Source of the DNA: an uncultured Clostridium sp. | Lineage (GTDB): Bacteria; Bacillota; Clostridia; Clostridiales; Clostridiaceae | Direction: 5' to 3' | NCBI GenBank assembly: GCA_900548455.1 | Contig: URKQ01000031.1 | Span: forward strand, 1-41,087 | Length of the DNA stretch: 41,087 nucleotides | In this document: positions 9,352-18,155 of the stretch, one piece after another | Layout of the letters: each line of letters begins with the position of its first letter | How positions within the stretch are numbered: the first letter of the stretch is position 1 | Notes under the pieces: generated by a model | What the model saw: the letters and a program-made list of their open reading frames with translations, nothing else | The model's database searches: none | Told to the model about the DNA's origin: nothing | Translations under genes and position numbers: made by a program

Positions 9352-9672
9352 ATATCCACAATAATATAAACATAGTATAAGCCATATTTAAAGTTCTTTA
9401 CATTTAACAATTTTTTTATTCACATGTTTATAATTTGTTACTATTATGCATAAATAAAAAGTTATAAACAGCAATATATTTTAAAGTTATGCACAATAGA
9501 TATGAAGGTAATATAGCTAAATTTCACATTAAAATAGAAAAAATATTTAAATTTACAAAGTTATACACATATTTATCAACAGATTGTGTATAACTATTTA
9601 TAAATATCAAATTATCAACAGCCTTATTTAATGATATCAAAAGATTAGTACTGATTCAATAAGTTATCCACA
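9352..9672. other. oriC: Origin of replication (oriC), DnaA-box cluster upstream of dnaA
   Basis: The gene-free interval between dnaA and rpmH (about 580 bp) is very AT-rich and contains many DnaA boxes. Matches to TTATNCACA are at 9416-9424 (TTATTCACA), 9487-9495 (TTATGCACA), 9561-9569 (TTATACACA), 9585-9593 (minus strand, TTATACACA) and 9664-9672 (TTATCCACA, perfect). Near-matches are ATATCCACA at 9352-9360 and TTATCAACA at 9573-9581 and 9612-9620. Genes diverge here, as expected at a bidirectional origin. Confidence 0.88.
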
Positions 9673-9769
9673 AAAAAACAGGTTTTGTGGAAATTTTATT
9701 AACACAAGTGATTAAAAATTATATTAATATGACATATTATAATTGTAATAATTGATTAAAATAGTTGTC

Positions 9770-9798
9770 TTGACATTGGAGATACTAACATTTATAAT
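9770..9798 (+). promoter_or_regulatory. Sigma-A promoter of rpmH-rnpA
   Basis: Consensus TTGACA (9770-9775) and consensus TATAAT (9793-9798) are separated by exactly 17 bp. The ATG of rpmH follows after about 80 bp. Confidence 0.85.
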
Positions 9799-9877
9799 CT
9801 AATAGTAAACTTATAAAGTAGTGATAGATTAATTGCTATAAATAATTTTTACTTTAGAAAAAAGGGGGTGCATCGAT

Positions 9878-10012
9878 ATGTTCATGACTTACCAACCAAA
9901 AAAGAGACAAAGAAAAAAAGAGCATGGCTTCAGAAAAAGAATGAGCACTGCTTCAGGAAGAAATGTTTTAAGAAGAAGAAGACAAAAAGGTAGAAAAAAA
10001 TTGACAGCATAA
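9878..10012 (+). CDS. rpmH: 50S ribosomal protein L34
   Basis: This 44-residue, very basic protein reads MFMTYQPKKRQRKKEHGFRK and then an arginine-rich tail ending QKGRKKLTA, the unmistakable L34 sequence. The gene is short. The GGGGG ribosome-binding site (9864-9868) is better spaced for the ATG at 9878 than for the one two codons later. It is the first gene rightward from oriC and is followed by rnpA, the universal arrangement. Confidence 0.97.
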   Translation: MFMTYQPKKRQRKKEHGFRKRMSTASGRNVLRRRRQKGRKKLTA

Positions 10013-10035
10013 GGGCCGCTAATGTGGCCTTTTTC
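10011..10035 (+). terminator. Attenuator-like hairpin between rpmH and rnpA
   Basis: AAGGGCC and GGCCTTT pair (7 bp, one G-U) around an 8-nt loop and are followed by T's. The hairpin overlaps the rpmH stop and would lower read-through from abundant L34 mRNA into rnpA. Function is inferred from structure. Confidence 0.55.
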
Positions 10036-10065
10036 TGTAAACAGGAAAGTGAGCAACAGTTATCT

Positions 10066-10425
10066 ATGAAGGAAGAAAGGATTAGAAAAAACCCGGAGTT
10101 TAGAATGGTATATAGACGCGGAAAATCTTTTTCTACATCTTTATTAGTATTATATATATTTAGAAATAATAAAGGATTTAACAGAGTTGGAATATCTGTT
10201 AGTAAAAAAGTTGGAAAGAGCGTCGTTAGAAGTAAGGTAAAAAGGCTTATCAGCGAGAGTGTTAGATTAAATAAAGTGAATTTAAAACAGGGGTATGACC
10301 TAGTTTTTGTTGCGAGAAGTGCTTCTAGCGATAAATGCTATAAAGACATTGAGAATTCGGTTAAATATTTATTTAAGAAATCAGGTCTTATTAATGATGA
10401 AAAAAATATTACTAAATGTAATTAA
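10066..10425 (+). CDS. rnpA: Ribonuclease P protein component
   Basis: This basic protein assists the catalytic RNase P RNA in tRNA 5' maturation. The 119-residue product begins MKEERIRKNPEFRMVYRRGKS, and the conserved RNR-type helix appears as SVVRSKVKRLISESVR (about residues 53-68). The first 14 in-frame codons upstream of this ATG run through the rpmH hairpin and are not family-like, so the ATG at 10066 is preferred. The ribosome-binding site (AGGAAAGTGAG) is rather distant. The gene overlaps yidD by about 29 bp. Confidence 0.95.
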   Translation: MKEERIRKNPEFRMVYRRGKSFSTSLLVLYIFRNNKGFNRVGISVSKKVGKSVVRSKVKRLISESVRLNKVNLKQGYDLVFVARSASSDKCYKDIENSVKYLFKKSGLINDEKNITKCN

Positions 10426-10606
10426 ATGTTATAGAAGATATATATCTCCCATGAAGGCACCATGTTGTATATATGAACCTACTTGTTCTGTGTATGCAAT
10501 TCAAGCAATTGAAAAGTATGGTGCATTTAAAGGGGGATTTATGGCTATCAAAAGGATTTTACGGTGTCATCCTTTTCATGAAGGTGGATATGACCCCGTT
10601 AAGTAG
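10397..10606 (+). CDS. yidD: Membrane protein insertion efficiency factor YidD
   Basis: YidD is a small peripheral membrane protein that helps YidC-dependent insertion. The 69-residue sequence has an amphipathic N-terminal helix (MKKILLNVIKCYRRYISP) and the family core CCIYEPTCSVYAIQAIEKYG with three cysteines, then GGFMAIKRILRCHPF and GGYDPV. The start is one of two adjacent ATGs at 10394/10397 inside the end of rnpA. It stands between rnpA and yidC, the standard order. Confidence 0.95.
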   Translation: MKKILLNVIKCYRRYISPMKAPCCIYEPTCSVYAIQAIEKYGAFKGGFMAIKRILRCHPFHEGGYDPVK

Positions 10607-10628
10607 ATAATATTAGGAGGGGTTAATT

Positions 10629-11294
10629 TTGACAGACTTTTTATCAGGTATTTTTCAGCAAGTATTCCAGTCAGTTCATCAATTTGTTGAAATTTTTACT
10701 CAAAACCCAAACATTTCGTTTGGAGTAACAATAATACTTTTCACTTTACTTGCTAGAATATGTTTATTACCATTGTCATTAAAACAAACAAAATCAACTG
10801 CAAAAATGTCAGCAGTTCAACCTGAGTTGAAAAAAATTCAAGATAAGTATAAGAACGACCCACAGAGACAACAAAGTGAAATGATGAAATTATACAAAGA
10901 AAATGATATATCACCACTTGGTGGATGTTTACCAATGCTTATACAGTTTCCTATTATAATTGCATTATTTTATGTGTTTAAGGAATTTGACTATCAAGGT
11001 GCAGGATTTCTTTGGATGAAGAGCTTAATAGAACCAGATCCTATATATGTATTACCAATACTTTCAGGATTAACAACATTTATATCAATGAAAGTTACGG
11101 CACCAGCAACAGGAGATGCTGCGGCTCAAACTCGTATGATGAATATTGTTATGTCTGTATTCTTTACATTTATGTCATTGAAGTTTCCATCAGCTCTTGT
11201 ATTATACTGGACTGTATCAAATTTAATTCAGATGGCACAATCATTAATTTTAAATAAAATTTATTCAAAGCCGAAAGCTAAAGCTACAAAATAA
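10629..11294 (+). CDS. yidC: Membrane protein insertase YidC/Oxa1 family
   Basis: It inserts membrane proteins alone or with SecYEG. The 221-residue form is typical of clostridia and lacks the large periplasmic domain of Gram-negative YidC. Hydrophobic segments lie at about residues 28-50, 98-118, 136-155 and 175-205. The conserved groove arginine is in the first (TLLARICLLPLSLKQTKS), and the cytoplasmic hairpin follows (PELKKIQDKYKNDPQ). It starts with TTG, preceded by AGGAGGGG. No lipoprotein signal or Cys is seen at the N-terminus, unlike B. subtilis SpoIIIJ. It lies 22 bp after yidD. Confidence 0.95.
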   Translation: MTDFLSGIFQQVFQSVHQFVEIFTQNPNISFGVTIILFTLLARICLLPLSLKQTKSTAKMSAVQPELKKIQDKYKNDPQRQQSEMMKLYKENDISPLGGCLPMLIQFPIIIALFYVFKEFDYQGAGFLWMKSLIEPDPIYVLPILSGLTTFISMKVTAPATGDAAAQTRMMNIVMSVFFTFMSLKFPSALVLYWTVSNLIQMAQSLILNKIYSKPKAKATK

Positions 11295-11328
11295 AGCATT
11301 TTATTATTGAAAGGGTGGTATCTTAATC

Positions 11329-11955
11329 ATGAAAAGTATAGAAACCATTGGCAAAACTACTGAAGAAGCTATACAAAATGCCTTAAAACAATTAAATGTT
11401 ACAGAAGATAAGGTTACAGTTGAAATTTTAGAAGAAGGTAGTAAGGGGTTCTTAAATATAATTGGGGTTAAACCAGCCAAAGTAAAAGTTACTCTTAAGA
11501 GAGATTGTATAGGTGAAGCAACCATATTTTTAAGAAACGTTCTGGATGCTATGAATATAAAAGCTGAAATTCATGTTAAGGAAGAAGATAATGAATTAAA
11601 AATTAATTTAGTAGGTCCTAACATGGGAGTACTTATAGGATATAGAGGGGAGACCCTTGATTCTCTACAATACCTATTAAGTTTAATTATTAATAAAAAT
11701 CATGAAGAAGAGTATATGAGAGTAATTTTGGATACTGCTAATTATAGATATAATAGGCAAGAAACGTTAAAAAAATTAGCGATTAAAATGGGTGATAAGG
11801 TTAGAAAAAGTGGAAGAAACATCAAGCTTGAACCTATGAATCCATATGAACGTAGGATTATACACTCCACCCTTCAAAACAATGCATATGTAACTACACA
11901 TAGTGAAGGTGATGAACCTTATAGAAGAGTAATAATTGATTTAAAGAAAGCCTAA
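11329..11955 (+). CDS. jag: RNA-binding protein Jag/KhpB
   Basis: The 208-residue product has the Jag N-terminal domain (residues 1-50, KSIETIGKTTEEAIQNAL), a KH domain with the loop IGYRGETLDSLQYL (about 104-117), and a C-terminal R3H domain with MNPYERRIIHSTLQ. Family members bind RNA and, with KhpA, affect cell-envelope synthesis; the gene is almost always beside yidC, as here. The ribosome-binding site is AAGGGTGG. The stop codon lies inside a terminator hairpin. Confidence 0.95.
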   Translation: MKSIETIGKTTEEAIQNALKQLNVTEDKVTVEILEEGSKGFLNIIGVKPAKVKVTLKRDCIGEATIFLRNVLDAMNIKAEIHVKEEDNELKINLVGPNMGVLIGYRGETLDSLQYLLSLIINKNHEEEYMRVILDTANYRYNRQETLKKLAIKMGDKVRKSGRNIKLEPMNPYERRIIHSTLQNNAYVTTHSEGDEPYRRVIIDLKKA

Positions 11956-11972
11956 TGGCTTTCTTTTATTTA
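11943..11972 (+). terminator. Intrinsic terminator after jag
   Basis: A perfect 10-bp stem AAAGAAAGCC/GGCTTTCTTT with the 4-nt loop TAAT is followed by T-rich sequence. The left arm encodes the last Jag codons. It ends the rpmH-jag transcript. Confidence 0.85.
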
Positions 11973-12145
11973 TGTTGTGATAGTATAATATTTTATGGAT
12001 AAAATTAATATATAAGTTTAAATAAAAAGTGATTATTTTATTAAAATAGCACAGTAAGAATATATTTTATATAAGATTTTTAATTATAATATATATTATG
12101 GTTGGCAATAAGTTATGGGATATATACATCAAGGAGGCAATATTA

Positions 12146-13522
12146 ATGAAAGATTTTGATACTATAGCAGCAATATCTACAGCAATAGGAGAAGGTGGAA
12201 TTGCAATAATAAGGATTTCGGGAGAAAAAGCTAAAGAAATAGCAAACAATATATTTGAAGCGAAAAATAAAAAACCAATTTTAGATATGAAAAGCTACAC
12301 TATGAAGTATGGATATATTATTGATGAAAATAAAAATCATATTGATGAAGTAATAATATCATATATGAAGGGACCGAGGAGTTTTACAGCAGAAGATACT
12401 ATAGAGATTAACTGCCATGGTGGAGTCGTTGCAACTAATAAAGTATTGGAAACTGTTATAAGGCAAGGGGCTAGGTTAGCTGAACCAGGCGAATTTACTA
12501 AGAGAGCTTTTTTAAATGGAAGAATTGATTTATCACAAGCAGAGGCTGTAATAGATATAATTACATCTAAAACAGAATTAAGCATGAAGTCGGCATTAAT
12601 GCAAAGTGAAGGTGTAATTTCCAAGGAAATAAGGGCGTTGAGAGATAAAATTATATCTATAATTGCACATATTGAGGCAACAGTTGATTATCCAGAAGAT
12701 GATTTAGAAGAAGTTACGGCTGATGAGGCCATTAAGGATTTACAAAATATAAATGAAGAAATAAAGAGATTAATTGATACATCAGAGGAAGGTAAAATAT
12801 TAAGAGAAGGGTTAAGTACTGTCATTGTAGGTAAACCCAATGTAGGAAAATCCTCATTGTTAAATGCATTAACTAAGGAAAATAGAGCTATAGTTACAGA
12901 TGTTCCGGGTACAACTAGAGATGTAATCGAAGAATATATAAGTGTAGCAGGAGTTCCAATAAAAGTTATAGATACAGCAGGTATCAGAGAAACAGAGGAT
13001 ATTGTTGAAAAAATTGGAGTTGAAAAATCAAGAGAAAAAATAAGTGATGCTGATTTAGTTATTCTTATGTTAGATTCTAATAGTGGATTAAGCGAGGAAG
13101 ATAAGGAAATTATTAATCATGTTAGAGACAAAAAATATATGGTATTATTAAATAAAAGTGATTTAGATAATAATCTTACTGAAGAAGATTTAAATTTCCT
13201 AGAATGCGATAATGTTTTTAAGATTTCGGCTAAGACAGGGAGCGGAATTGATGCAGTTAAATCAAAGATTAGAGATTTATTCTTTAAAGGAGAAATAACT
13301 ACTAACAATGTAATAGTTACTAATACTAGGCATAAAGAAGCTTTATTTAGAGCATACGATTCAATTAATAGTGCAATTGAAGCATTAAAAAATACTTTTG
13401 CTATAGATTTGGCATCTATAGATATAAGAAATGCATGGACATTTTTAGGAGAAATAACAGGTGATTCTTTAGAAGAAAACATAATTGATAAGATTTTCAA
13501 AGATTTTTGTCTAGGAAAATAG
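12146..13522 (+). CDS. mnmE: tRNA-5-carboxymethylaminomethyluridine GTPase MnmE
   Basis: With MnmG it modifies the wobble uridine U34 of several tRNAs using formyl-tetrahydrofolate and FAD. The 458-residue product has the N-terminal folate-binding domain (DTIAAISTAIGEGGIAIIRI), a helical region, and an inserted GTPase domain with GKPNVGKSS, DTAGIRE and NKSD. It ends in CLGK, carrying the essential C-terminal cysteine of the CxGK motif. The ATG at 12146 follows AAGGAGG; 16 in-frame codons further upstream run through the ribosome-binding site and are rejected. mnmG starts 11 bp downstream. Confidence 0.97.
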   Translation: MKDFDTIAAISTAIGEGGIAIIRISGEKAKEIANNIFEAKNKKPILDMKSYTMKYGYIIDENKNHIDEVIISYMKGPRSFTAEDTIEINCHGGVVATNKVLETVIRQGARLAEPGEFTKRAFLNGRIDLSQAEAVIDIITSKTELSMKSALMQSEGVISKEIRALRDKIISIIAHIEATVDYPEDDLEEVTADEAIKDLQNINEEIKRLIDTSEEGKILREGLSTVIVGKPNVGKSSLLNALTKENRAIVTDVPGTTRDVIEEYISVAGVPIKVIDTAGIRETEDIVEKIGVEKSREKISDADLVILMLDSNSGLSEEDKEIINHVRDKKYMVLLNKSDLDNNLTEEDLNFLECDNVFKISAKTGSGIDAVKSKIRDLFFKGEITTNNVIVTNTRHKEALFRAYDSINSAIEALKNTFAIDLASIDIRNAWTFLGEITGDSLEENIIDKIFKDFCLGK

Positions 13523-13532
13523 AGGTGATATA

Positions 13533-15404
13533 ATGAAATATTTCGCAGGTGAATATGATGTAATTGTAGTTGGAGCAGGTCATGCAGGATGTGAAGCTGC
13601 ATTAGCTTCAGCAAGAATGGGATTGAAAACCCTTATGTGTACTTTGAATTTAGATAGTGTGGCTTTTATGCCGTGTAATCCTAATATTGGAGGAACAGCA
13701 AAGGGTCATTTAGTAAGAGAGGTTGATGCACTAGGCGGGGAAATGGGTATTAACATAGACAATACTTATATTCAATCAAGGATGTTAAATCTATCAAAAG
13801 GACCAGCAGTTCATTCTTTAAGGGCTCAAGCTGATAAAAAAAGATATTCTGAAAGAATGAAACATATTATAGAGTCAACACCTAATCTTGATTTAAGACA
13901 ACTTGAAGTTGTCAGCATTGATGCTCCTGATAATGAAGTAAAAGGAGTTCTAACAAGATACGGGGCGTATTTTGCATGTAAATCAGTAGTTTTAACTACT
14001 GGAACATATTTGAAGTCTAATGTTATTGTTGGAGAAATAGTTGTAAATGAAGGGCCAAGTGGATTCTTTCCAGCAAATGAGTTATCTAAATCATTAATTG
14101 AATTAGGTGTATCATTAAGAAGATTTAAAACTGGTACTCCAGCAAGGGTTAATGCAAGATCTATAGATTTTTCTAAGATGGAGGAACAAAAAGGTGATTT
14201 GGAAGTAATTCCATTTTCATTTATGAGTGGAGATATTACTAGAAATCAAGTTTCGTGTTATCTTACTTATACTAATAATAAAACACACGATGTAATATTA
14301 GATAATATTGATAGGTCACCATTATATAATGGATCTATTAAAAGTACTGGACCTAGATATTGTCCATCAATAGAAGATAAGGTTATGAGATTTAGAGATA
14401 AAGAAAGGCATCAGTTATTTATTGAACCAGAGGGAGAATCAACTGAAGAAATGTATGTTCAAGGAATGAGTAGTTCGTTACCGGAAGATGTACAAATTCA
14501 ATTTTTGAGAACTATAGAAGGTTTAGAGAATGTTGAGGTTATGAGAACTGGATATGCAATAGAATATGATTGTATTGATCCTACACAATTAAAACTTTCT
14601 TTAGAATTTAAGCATATAAATGGGTTATTTTCAGCAGGACAGATTAATGGTAGTTCTGGATATGAGGAAGCAGCAGGTCAAGGTATAGTAGCTGGGATTA
14701 ATGCTGCACTAAAAATTAAAGGTAAAGAACCGCTTATTTTAAAACGTTCAGATGCATATATAGGAGTACTCATAGATGATTTAGTTACTAAGGGAACTAA
14801 TGAACCATACAGAATGATGACATCTAGATCTGAATATAGACTTATTTTAAGACAAGATAACGCTGACTTGAGATTAACAGAGCTGGGATACGAAGTTGGA
14901 TTAGTTACAAAAGAAAGATATAATTCTTTTATTGAAAAGAAAATTCAAATAGAAAATGAGATTAATAGGTTAAAGAATGTTCAGATAACAGGTAAAAAGG
15001 AAATTAATGAATTTTTAATGAAAAATATGTCTTCAGAACTTAAGAAACCAACTTCGCTTTATGAACTAATTAAGAGATCTGAACTTGATTATTACAATGT
15101 TTCAGAATTAGATCCAGATAGGACGCCTTTGGATAAACAGATAACTGAACAGGTTAACATATCATCAAAATATGAAGGATATATATTAAAACAGCTAGAA
15201 CAAGTTAATCAATTTAAAAAATATGAAAATAAAATGTTAGATAAGAGTATTAATTATAATGATATTAAGGGCTTGAGAACAGAAGCGATACAAAAACTAC
15301 AAGTAATCAGACCGACCAATATAGGTCAAGCGTCAAGAATTTCAGGGGTATCTCCAGCAGATATAACTGTGTTGTTAATTTATTTGGAACAAAATAAAAA
15401 ATAA
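13533..15404 (+). CDS. mnmG: tRNA uridine-5-carboxymethylaminomethyl modification enzyme MnmG
   Basis: FAD/NADH enzyme partner of MnmE. The 623-residue product has the FAD-binding motif VGAGHAGCEAALASARMG near residue 11 and the conserved CNPNIGGTAKGHLVREVDALGG block. It also has the GTGTPAR-type segment (RFKTGTPARV), GQINGSSGYEEAAGQG, and the C-terminal helical MnmE-binding domain with GLRTEAIQKL and SPADITVLL. The ribosome-binding site is GAGGTG. Length and order are normal. Confidence 0.98.
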   Translation: MKYFAGEYDVIVVGAGHAGCEAALASARMGLKTLMCTLNLDSVAFMPCNPNIGGTAKGHLVREVDALGGEMGINIDNTYIQSRMLNLSKGPAVHSLRAQADKKRYSERMKHIIESTPNLDLRQLEVVSIDAPDNEVKGVLTRYGAYFACKSVVLTTGTYLKSNVIVGEIVVNEGPSGFFPANELSKSLIELGVSLRRFKTGTPARVNARSIDFSKMEEQKGDLEVIPFSFMSGDITRNQVSCYLTYTNNKTHDVILDNIDRSPLYNGSIKSTGPRYCPSIEDKVMRFRDKERHQLFIEPEGESTEEMYVQGMSSSLPEDVQIQFLRTIEGLENVEVMRTGYAIEYDCIDPTQLKLSLEFKHINGLFSAGQINGSSGYEEAAGQGIVAGINAALKIKGKEPLILKRSDAYIGVLIDDLVTKGTNEPYRMMTSRSEYRLILRQDNADLRLTELGYEVGLVTKERYNSFIEKKIQIENEINRLKNVQITGKKEINEFLMKNMSSELKKPTSLYELIKRSELDYYNVSELDPDRTPLDKQITEQVNISSKYEGYILKQLEQVNQFKKYENKMLDKSINYNDIKGLRTEAIQKLQVIRPTNIGQASRISGVSPADITVLLIYLEQNKK

Positions 15405-15423
15405 AAATCAATATTAATGTTTA

Positions 15424-15462
15424 TACTTATGCATGTTATAACATGCATAAGTAATATTTTTT
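15424..15462. terminator. 30-bp perfect palindrome followed by T-run, between mnmG and rsmG
   Basis: Positions 15424-15453 are perfectly self-complementary (core ATGCATGTTATAACATGCAT). On the plus strand an AT-rich T-run follows (15454-15462). It fits an intrinsic terminator of mnmEG, though the stem is AT-rich and could equally be a protein-binding palindrome. Confidence 0.55.
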
Positions 15463-15484
15463 AGTTATTTATATGGAGGTAGTA

Positions 15485-16204
15485 ATGAAATATTATAATA
15501 TGCTTAAAGAAGCATGCGAAAAAGAAAATATTGAATTCAATGATGATATATATGAAAAATTTATAAAGTATAAAGAATTAATTAAAGAGTGGAATCAAAA
15601 GATCAATCTTACAGCGATTACTGAAGATGAAGAGATAATGAAAAAACATTTTATTGATTCTATTAAAGTATTTAAATGTCCACATGTAAGAAATGCTAAG
15701 TCAATAATTGATGTTGGTACAGGTGGGGGTTTTCCTGGAATACCTATGAAAATAGTTAATAATGATTGTAATATGGTTTTATTAGACTCATTAAATAAAA
15801 GAATTAATTTTCTTAATATGGTAATAGATGAGTTAAATTTAGAAAATATATCAACAATCCATGGCAGAGCAGAAGATTTTGCAAAGAGTAATCCGTATAG
15901 AGAATCTTTTGATGTGGCTGTTTCAAGAGCAGTTGCAAATTTAACAGTTCTTCTTGAATTATGTCTTCCATATGTAAAAGTTGGCGGGTATTTTGTAGCA
16001 TTAAAAGGACCTGCAATTGACGATGAAATGAAAGATGCAAATGTTGCGTTAAGAGTGCTTGGTGGAAAGATTGAAGATATAATTAAAGTTGAAATTGAAG
16101 GCAGTGATTTAAAACATAATTTATTAGTAATTAAAAAGACACAAAGTACACCTAAAAAATATCCAAGAAAAGCAGGAATGGTCAATAAAAACCCAATAAA
16201 ATAG
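15485..16204 (+). CDS. rsmG: 16S rRNA (guanine527-N7)-methyltransferase RsmG
   Basis: SAM-dependent methyltransferase of 16S rRNA, formerly GidB; loss gives low-level streptomycin resistance in other bacteria. The 239-residue product has WNQKINLTAI near residue 35, the SAM-binding motif IDVGTGGGFPGIP (about 74-86), SRAVANL, and the C-terminal signature KYPRKAGMVNKNPI. The ATG at 15485 is preceded by GGAGG; an in-frame ATG four codons upstream overlaps that site. Confidence 0.97.
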   Translation: MKYYNMLKEACEKENIEFNDDIYEKFIKYKELIKEWNQKINLTAITEDEEIMKKHFIDSIKVFKCPHVRNAKSIIDVGTGGGFPGIPMKIVNNDCNMVLLDSLNKRINFLNMVIDELNLENISTIHGRAEDFAKSNPYRESFDVAVSRAVANLTVLLELCLPYVKVGGYFVALKGPAIDDEMKDANVALRVLGGKIEDIIKVEIEGSDLKHNLLVIKKTQSTPKKYPRKAGMVNKNPIK

Positions 16205-16293
16205 AAAAATATATTTTTATATATAAAGAGGAATTTGTATTTTTATATAGAATCTATAATATTAGAAGGAATTTTACAAAAGGATGGTAAAAA

Positions 16294-17073
16294 ATGGAAA
16301 AGACTATTAGTTTTATTGCGGTTGATTTAATTTGTCCTAATGTTTATCAACCCAGGAAGATTTTTGATGAGGAATCTATTAAAGATTTAGCTAAGTCAAT
16401 AAAAGTTCATGGGATAATTCAACCTTTATCTGTAAGAAAAATTGATGAAAATAAATATGAACTTATTGCAGGTGAGCGTAGATTAAGAGCTGCAAAGGAA
16501 GCAGGTTTAATCCAAGTGCCTGTTATAGTTTGTGATATTAATGATAAAGATTCGGCAGCAATTGCTCTTTTAGAGAATTTACAGAGAGAAGATTTGAACT
16601 TTTATGAAGAAGCTATAGCATATGATAATTTAATAAAGGTACATTCATATACTCAAGAACAGCTTTCTGAAGTTATTGGTAAAAAGCAATCAACTATTGC
16701 AAATAAACTTAGATTATTAAAATTAGATAAAAAATTAATAAACTTATTAATAGATAACAAATTAACAGAGAGACATGGTAGAGCCCTATTAAAATTGCCT
16801 AATGTAGAACTTCAAAACAAGGTATTAGATCGTGTAATCCAAGAGGGACTTAATGTAAAAAAGACTGAAGAGTTAATTGAAAGGGAATTATTAAAACTTT
16901 CAAATATTGAAGTTGCTCAAGATGGAAAGAAGAGAATTAAAGGTGCTTTTAGTCCAGCAATTTATGTTAATACTGTAAAGCAAGTGTTTGATAAATATGG
17001 TGTTAAGGCTAAGTACCGTTCCAAAGAATCAGAAGATAATATTCAAGTAATAATTACAATTGAAAAAAAATAA
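16294..17073 (+). CDS. noc: Nucleoid occlusion protein Noc / ParB-family protein
   Basis: The 259-residue ParB-family protein has the ParB/sulfiredoxin-like CTPase domain (PNVYQPRKIFDE; GERRLRAAKEAG; ENLQREDLNFYEEA) and a KorB-type helix-turn-helix (LSEVIGKKQSTIANKLRLL, about residues 123-143). Its position between rsmG and parA identifies it as Noc rather than the parS-binding ParB, which is the second paralogue at 18156. The sequence enters the CTPase domain almost at once, without the membrane-targeting amphipathic helix seen at the N-terminus of B. subtilis Noc. No typical Noc-binding site was seen in the window. Confidence 0.85.
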   Translation: MEKTISFIAVDLICPNVYQPRKIFDEESIKDLAKSIKVHGIIQPLSVRKIDENKYELIAGERRLRAAKEAGLIQVPVIVCDINDKDSAAIALLENLQREDLNFYEEAIAYDNLIKVHSYTQEQLSEVIGKKQSTIANKLRLLKLDKKLINLLIDNKLTERHGRALLKLPNVELQNKVLDRVIQEGLNVKKTEELIERELLKLSNIEVAQDGKKRIKGAFSPAIYVNTVKQVFDKYGVKAKYRSKESEDNIQVIITIEKK

Positions 17074-17084
17074 GTTTTTATTAA

Positions 17085-17120
17085 TCACATAGTGTTTCAC
17101 GTGAAACATTATGTGTTTTT
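17085..17120 (+). terminator. parS: parS site embedded in the noc terminator
   Basis: A perfect parS palindrome TGTTTCACGTGAAACA (17093-17108) sits at the centre of a longer inverted repeat: CACATA on the left and TATGTG on the right, with one mismatched pair. A run of T's follows. The unit is both a ParB-loading site and a plausible rho-independent terminator for noc. Confidence 0.9.
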
Positions 17121-17383
17121 TTATTCATATAAACATATAGATTAACAGATCATGAATTAGCATATACATTAAAAAACATATATATATAATATTTCATTGT
17201 AAATTTTAAATTAATAAAACACAAAAATAAATTATTCACTTTTAATATAAGGTGTTACAATATATAATATAAATACAATGTAATTTCATAAATTTCGGAT
17301 TATATGATTTAAGTATAAAAATATGAGCTTATTATTACATAAAATATTTGATTTTAATATAAATAAAAAAAGGGGTGAGAATA

Positions 17384-18154
17384 ATGAAGGTAATATGTAT
17401 TTTTAATCAAAAAGGTGGAGTAGGGAAAACTACAACTAATATAAACTTATGCTCTTACTTAGCTATGAATGGCAGTAAAGTGCTAACTATTGATATTGAC
17501 CCGCAAGGAAATACAACCAGTGGGCTTGGAATAGATAAGAGAAAAATTCATTGCTCAATGTATGATGTTTTAACAAGTAATGTATCACTAAATGAAATTA
17601 TTAAAAAAAGTGAAATTATAGATAATTTTTATGTAGCCCCATCAACTATGACACTAGCTGCTGCAGAAGTAGAGGTTATAAATCAAGAAGAAAGAGAAAA
17701 AGTTCTAAAGAAAAAAATAGATGAGTTAAAGGGAGAGTTTGATTATATATTTATAGATTGTCCACCATCTTTAGGGGTTCTAACTATAAATGCATTAACT
17801 GCTTCAGATTCAGTATTAATTCCAATTCAATGTGAATTTTATGCATTGGAAGGTGTAGGACAGCTTATGAGTACTATTCAACTTATAAAAAGGTATCTTA
17901 ATACTGGTTTAGAGGTTGAGGGAGTTATTATGAGTATGTATGATAGTAGAACAAAGTTGTGTAATGAAGTAGTTGATGAAATAAGAAAATATTTCGAAGA
18001 TAAAGTATATGAGACATTTATTCCTAGAAATGTTAAATTAGCGGAATCTCCTAGTTTTGGGCTGCCTATAATGTTGTATGATGATAAATGCAAAGGTTCT
18101 GAGGCTTTTGAAGCTTTGGCAGAAGAATTTATACGTAGGCAAGGAGGAATATAG
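17384..18154 (+). CDS. parA: Chromosome-partitioning ATPase ParA (Soj)
   Basis: Deviant Walker-type ATPase that with ParB moves origins and, in Bacillus, regulates DnaA. The 256-residue product has the deviant Walker A KGGVGKTT (residues 10-17), Walker A' DIDPQGNTTSGLG and Walker B FIDCPPSLG. The start at 17384 follows GGGGTGAG; an in-frame ATG-type codon 9 bp upstream overlaps the ribosome-binding site. The parB ATG begins 1 bp after its stop, so the two are translationally coupled. The gap upstream (17121-17383) is AT-rich with no gene. Confidence 0.97.
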   Translation: MKVICIFNQKGGVGKTTTNINLCSYLAMNGSKVLTIDIDPQGNTTSGLGIDKRKIHCSMYDVLTSNVSLNEIIKKSEIIDNFYVAPSTMTLAAAEVEVINQEEREKVLKKKIDELKGEFDYIFIDCPPSLGVLTINALTASDSVLIPIQCEFYALEGVGQLMSTIQLIKRYLNTGLEVEGVIMSMYDSRTKLCNEVVDEIRKYFEDKVYETFIPRNVKLAESPSFGLPIMLYDDKCKGSEAFEALAEEFIRRQGGI

Positions 18155-18155
18155 C

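Noticed and set aside
9300..9420. dnaA promoter
   Set aside because: A minus-strand TATACT is present, but its best -35 (TGTAAA) is weak, so no promoter is claimed.
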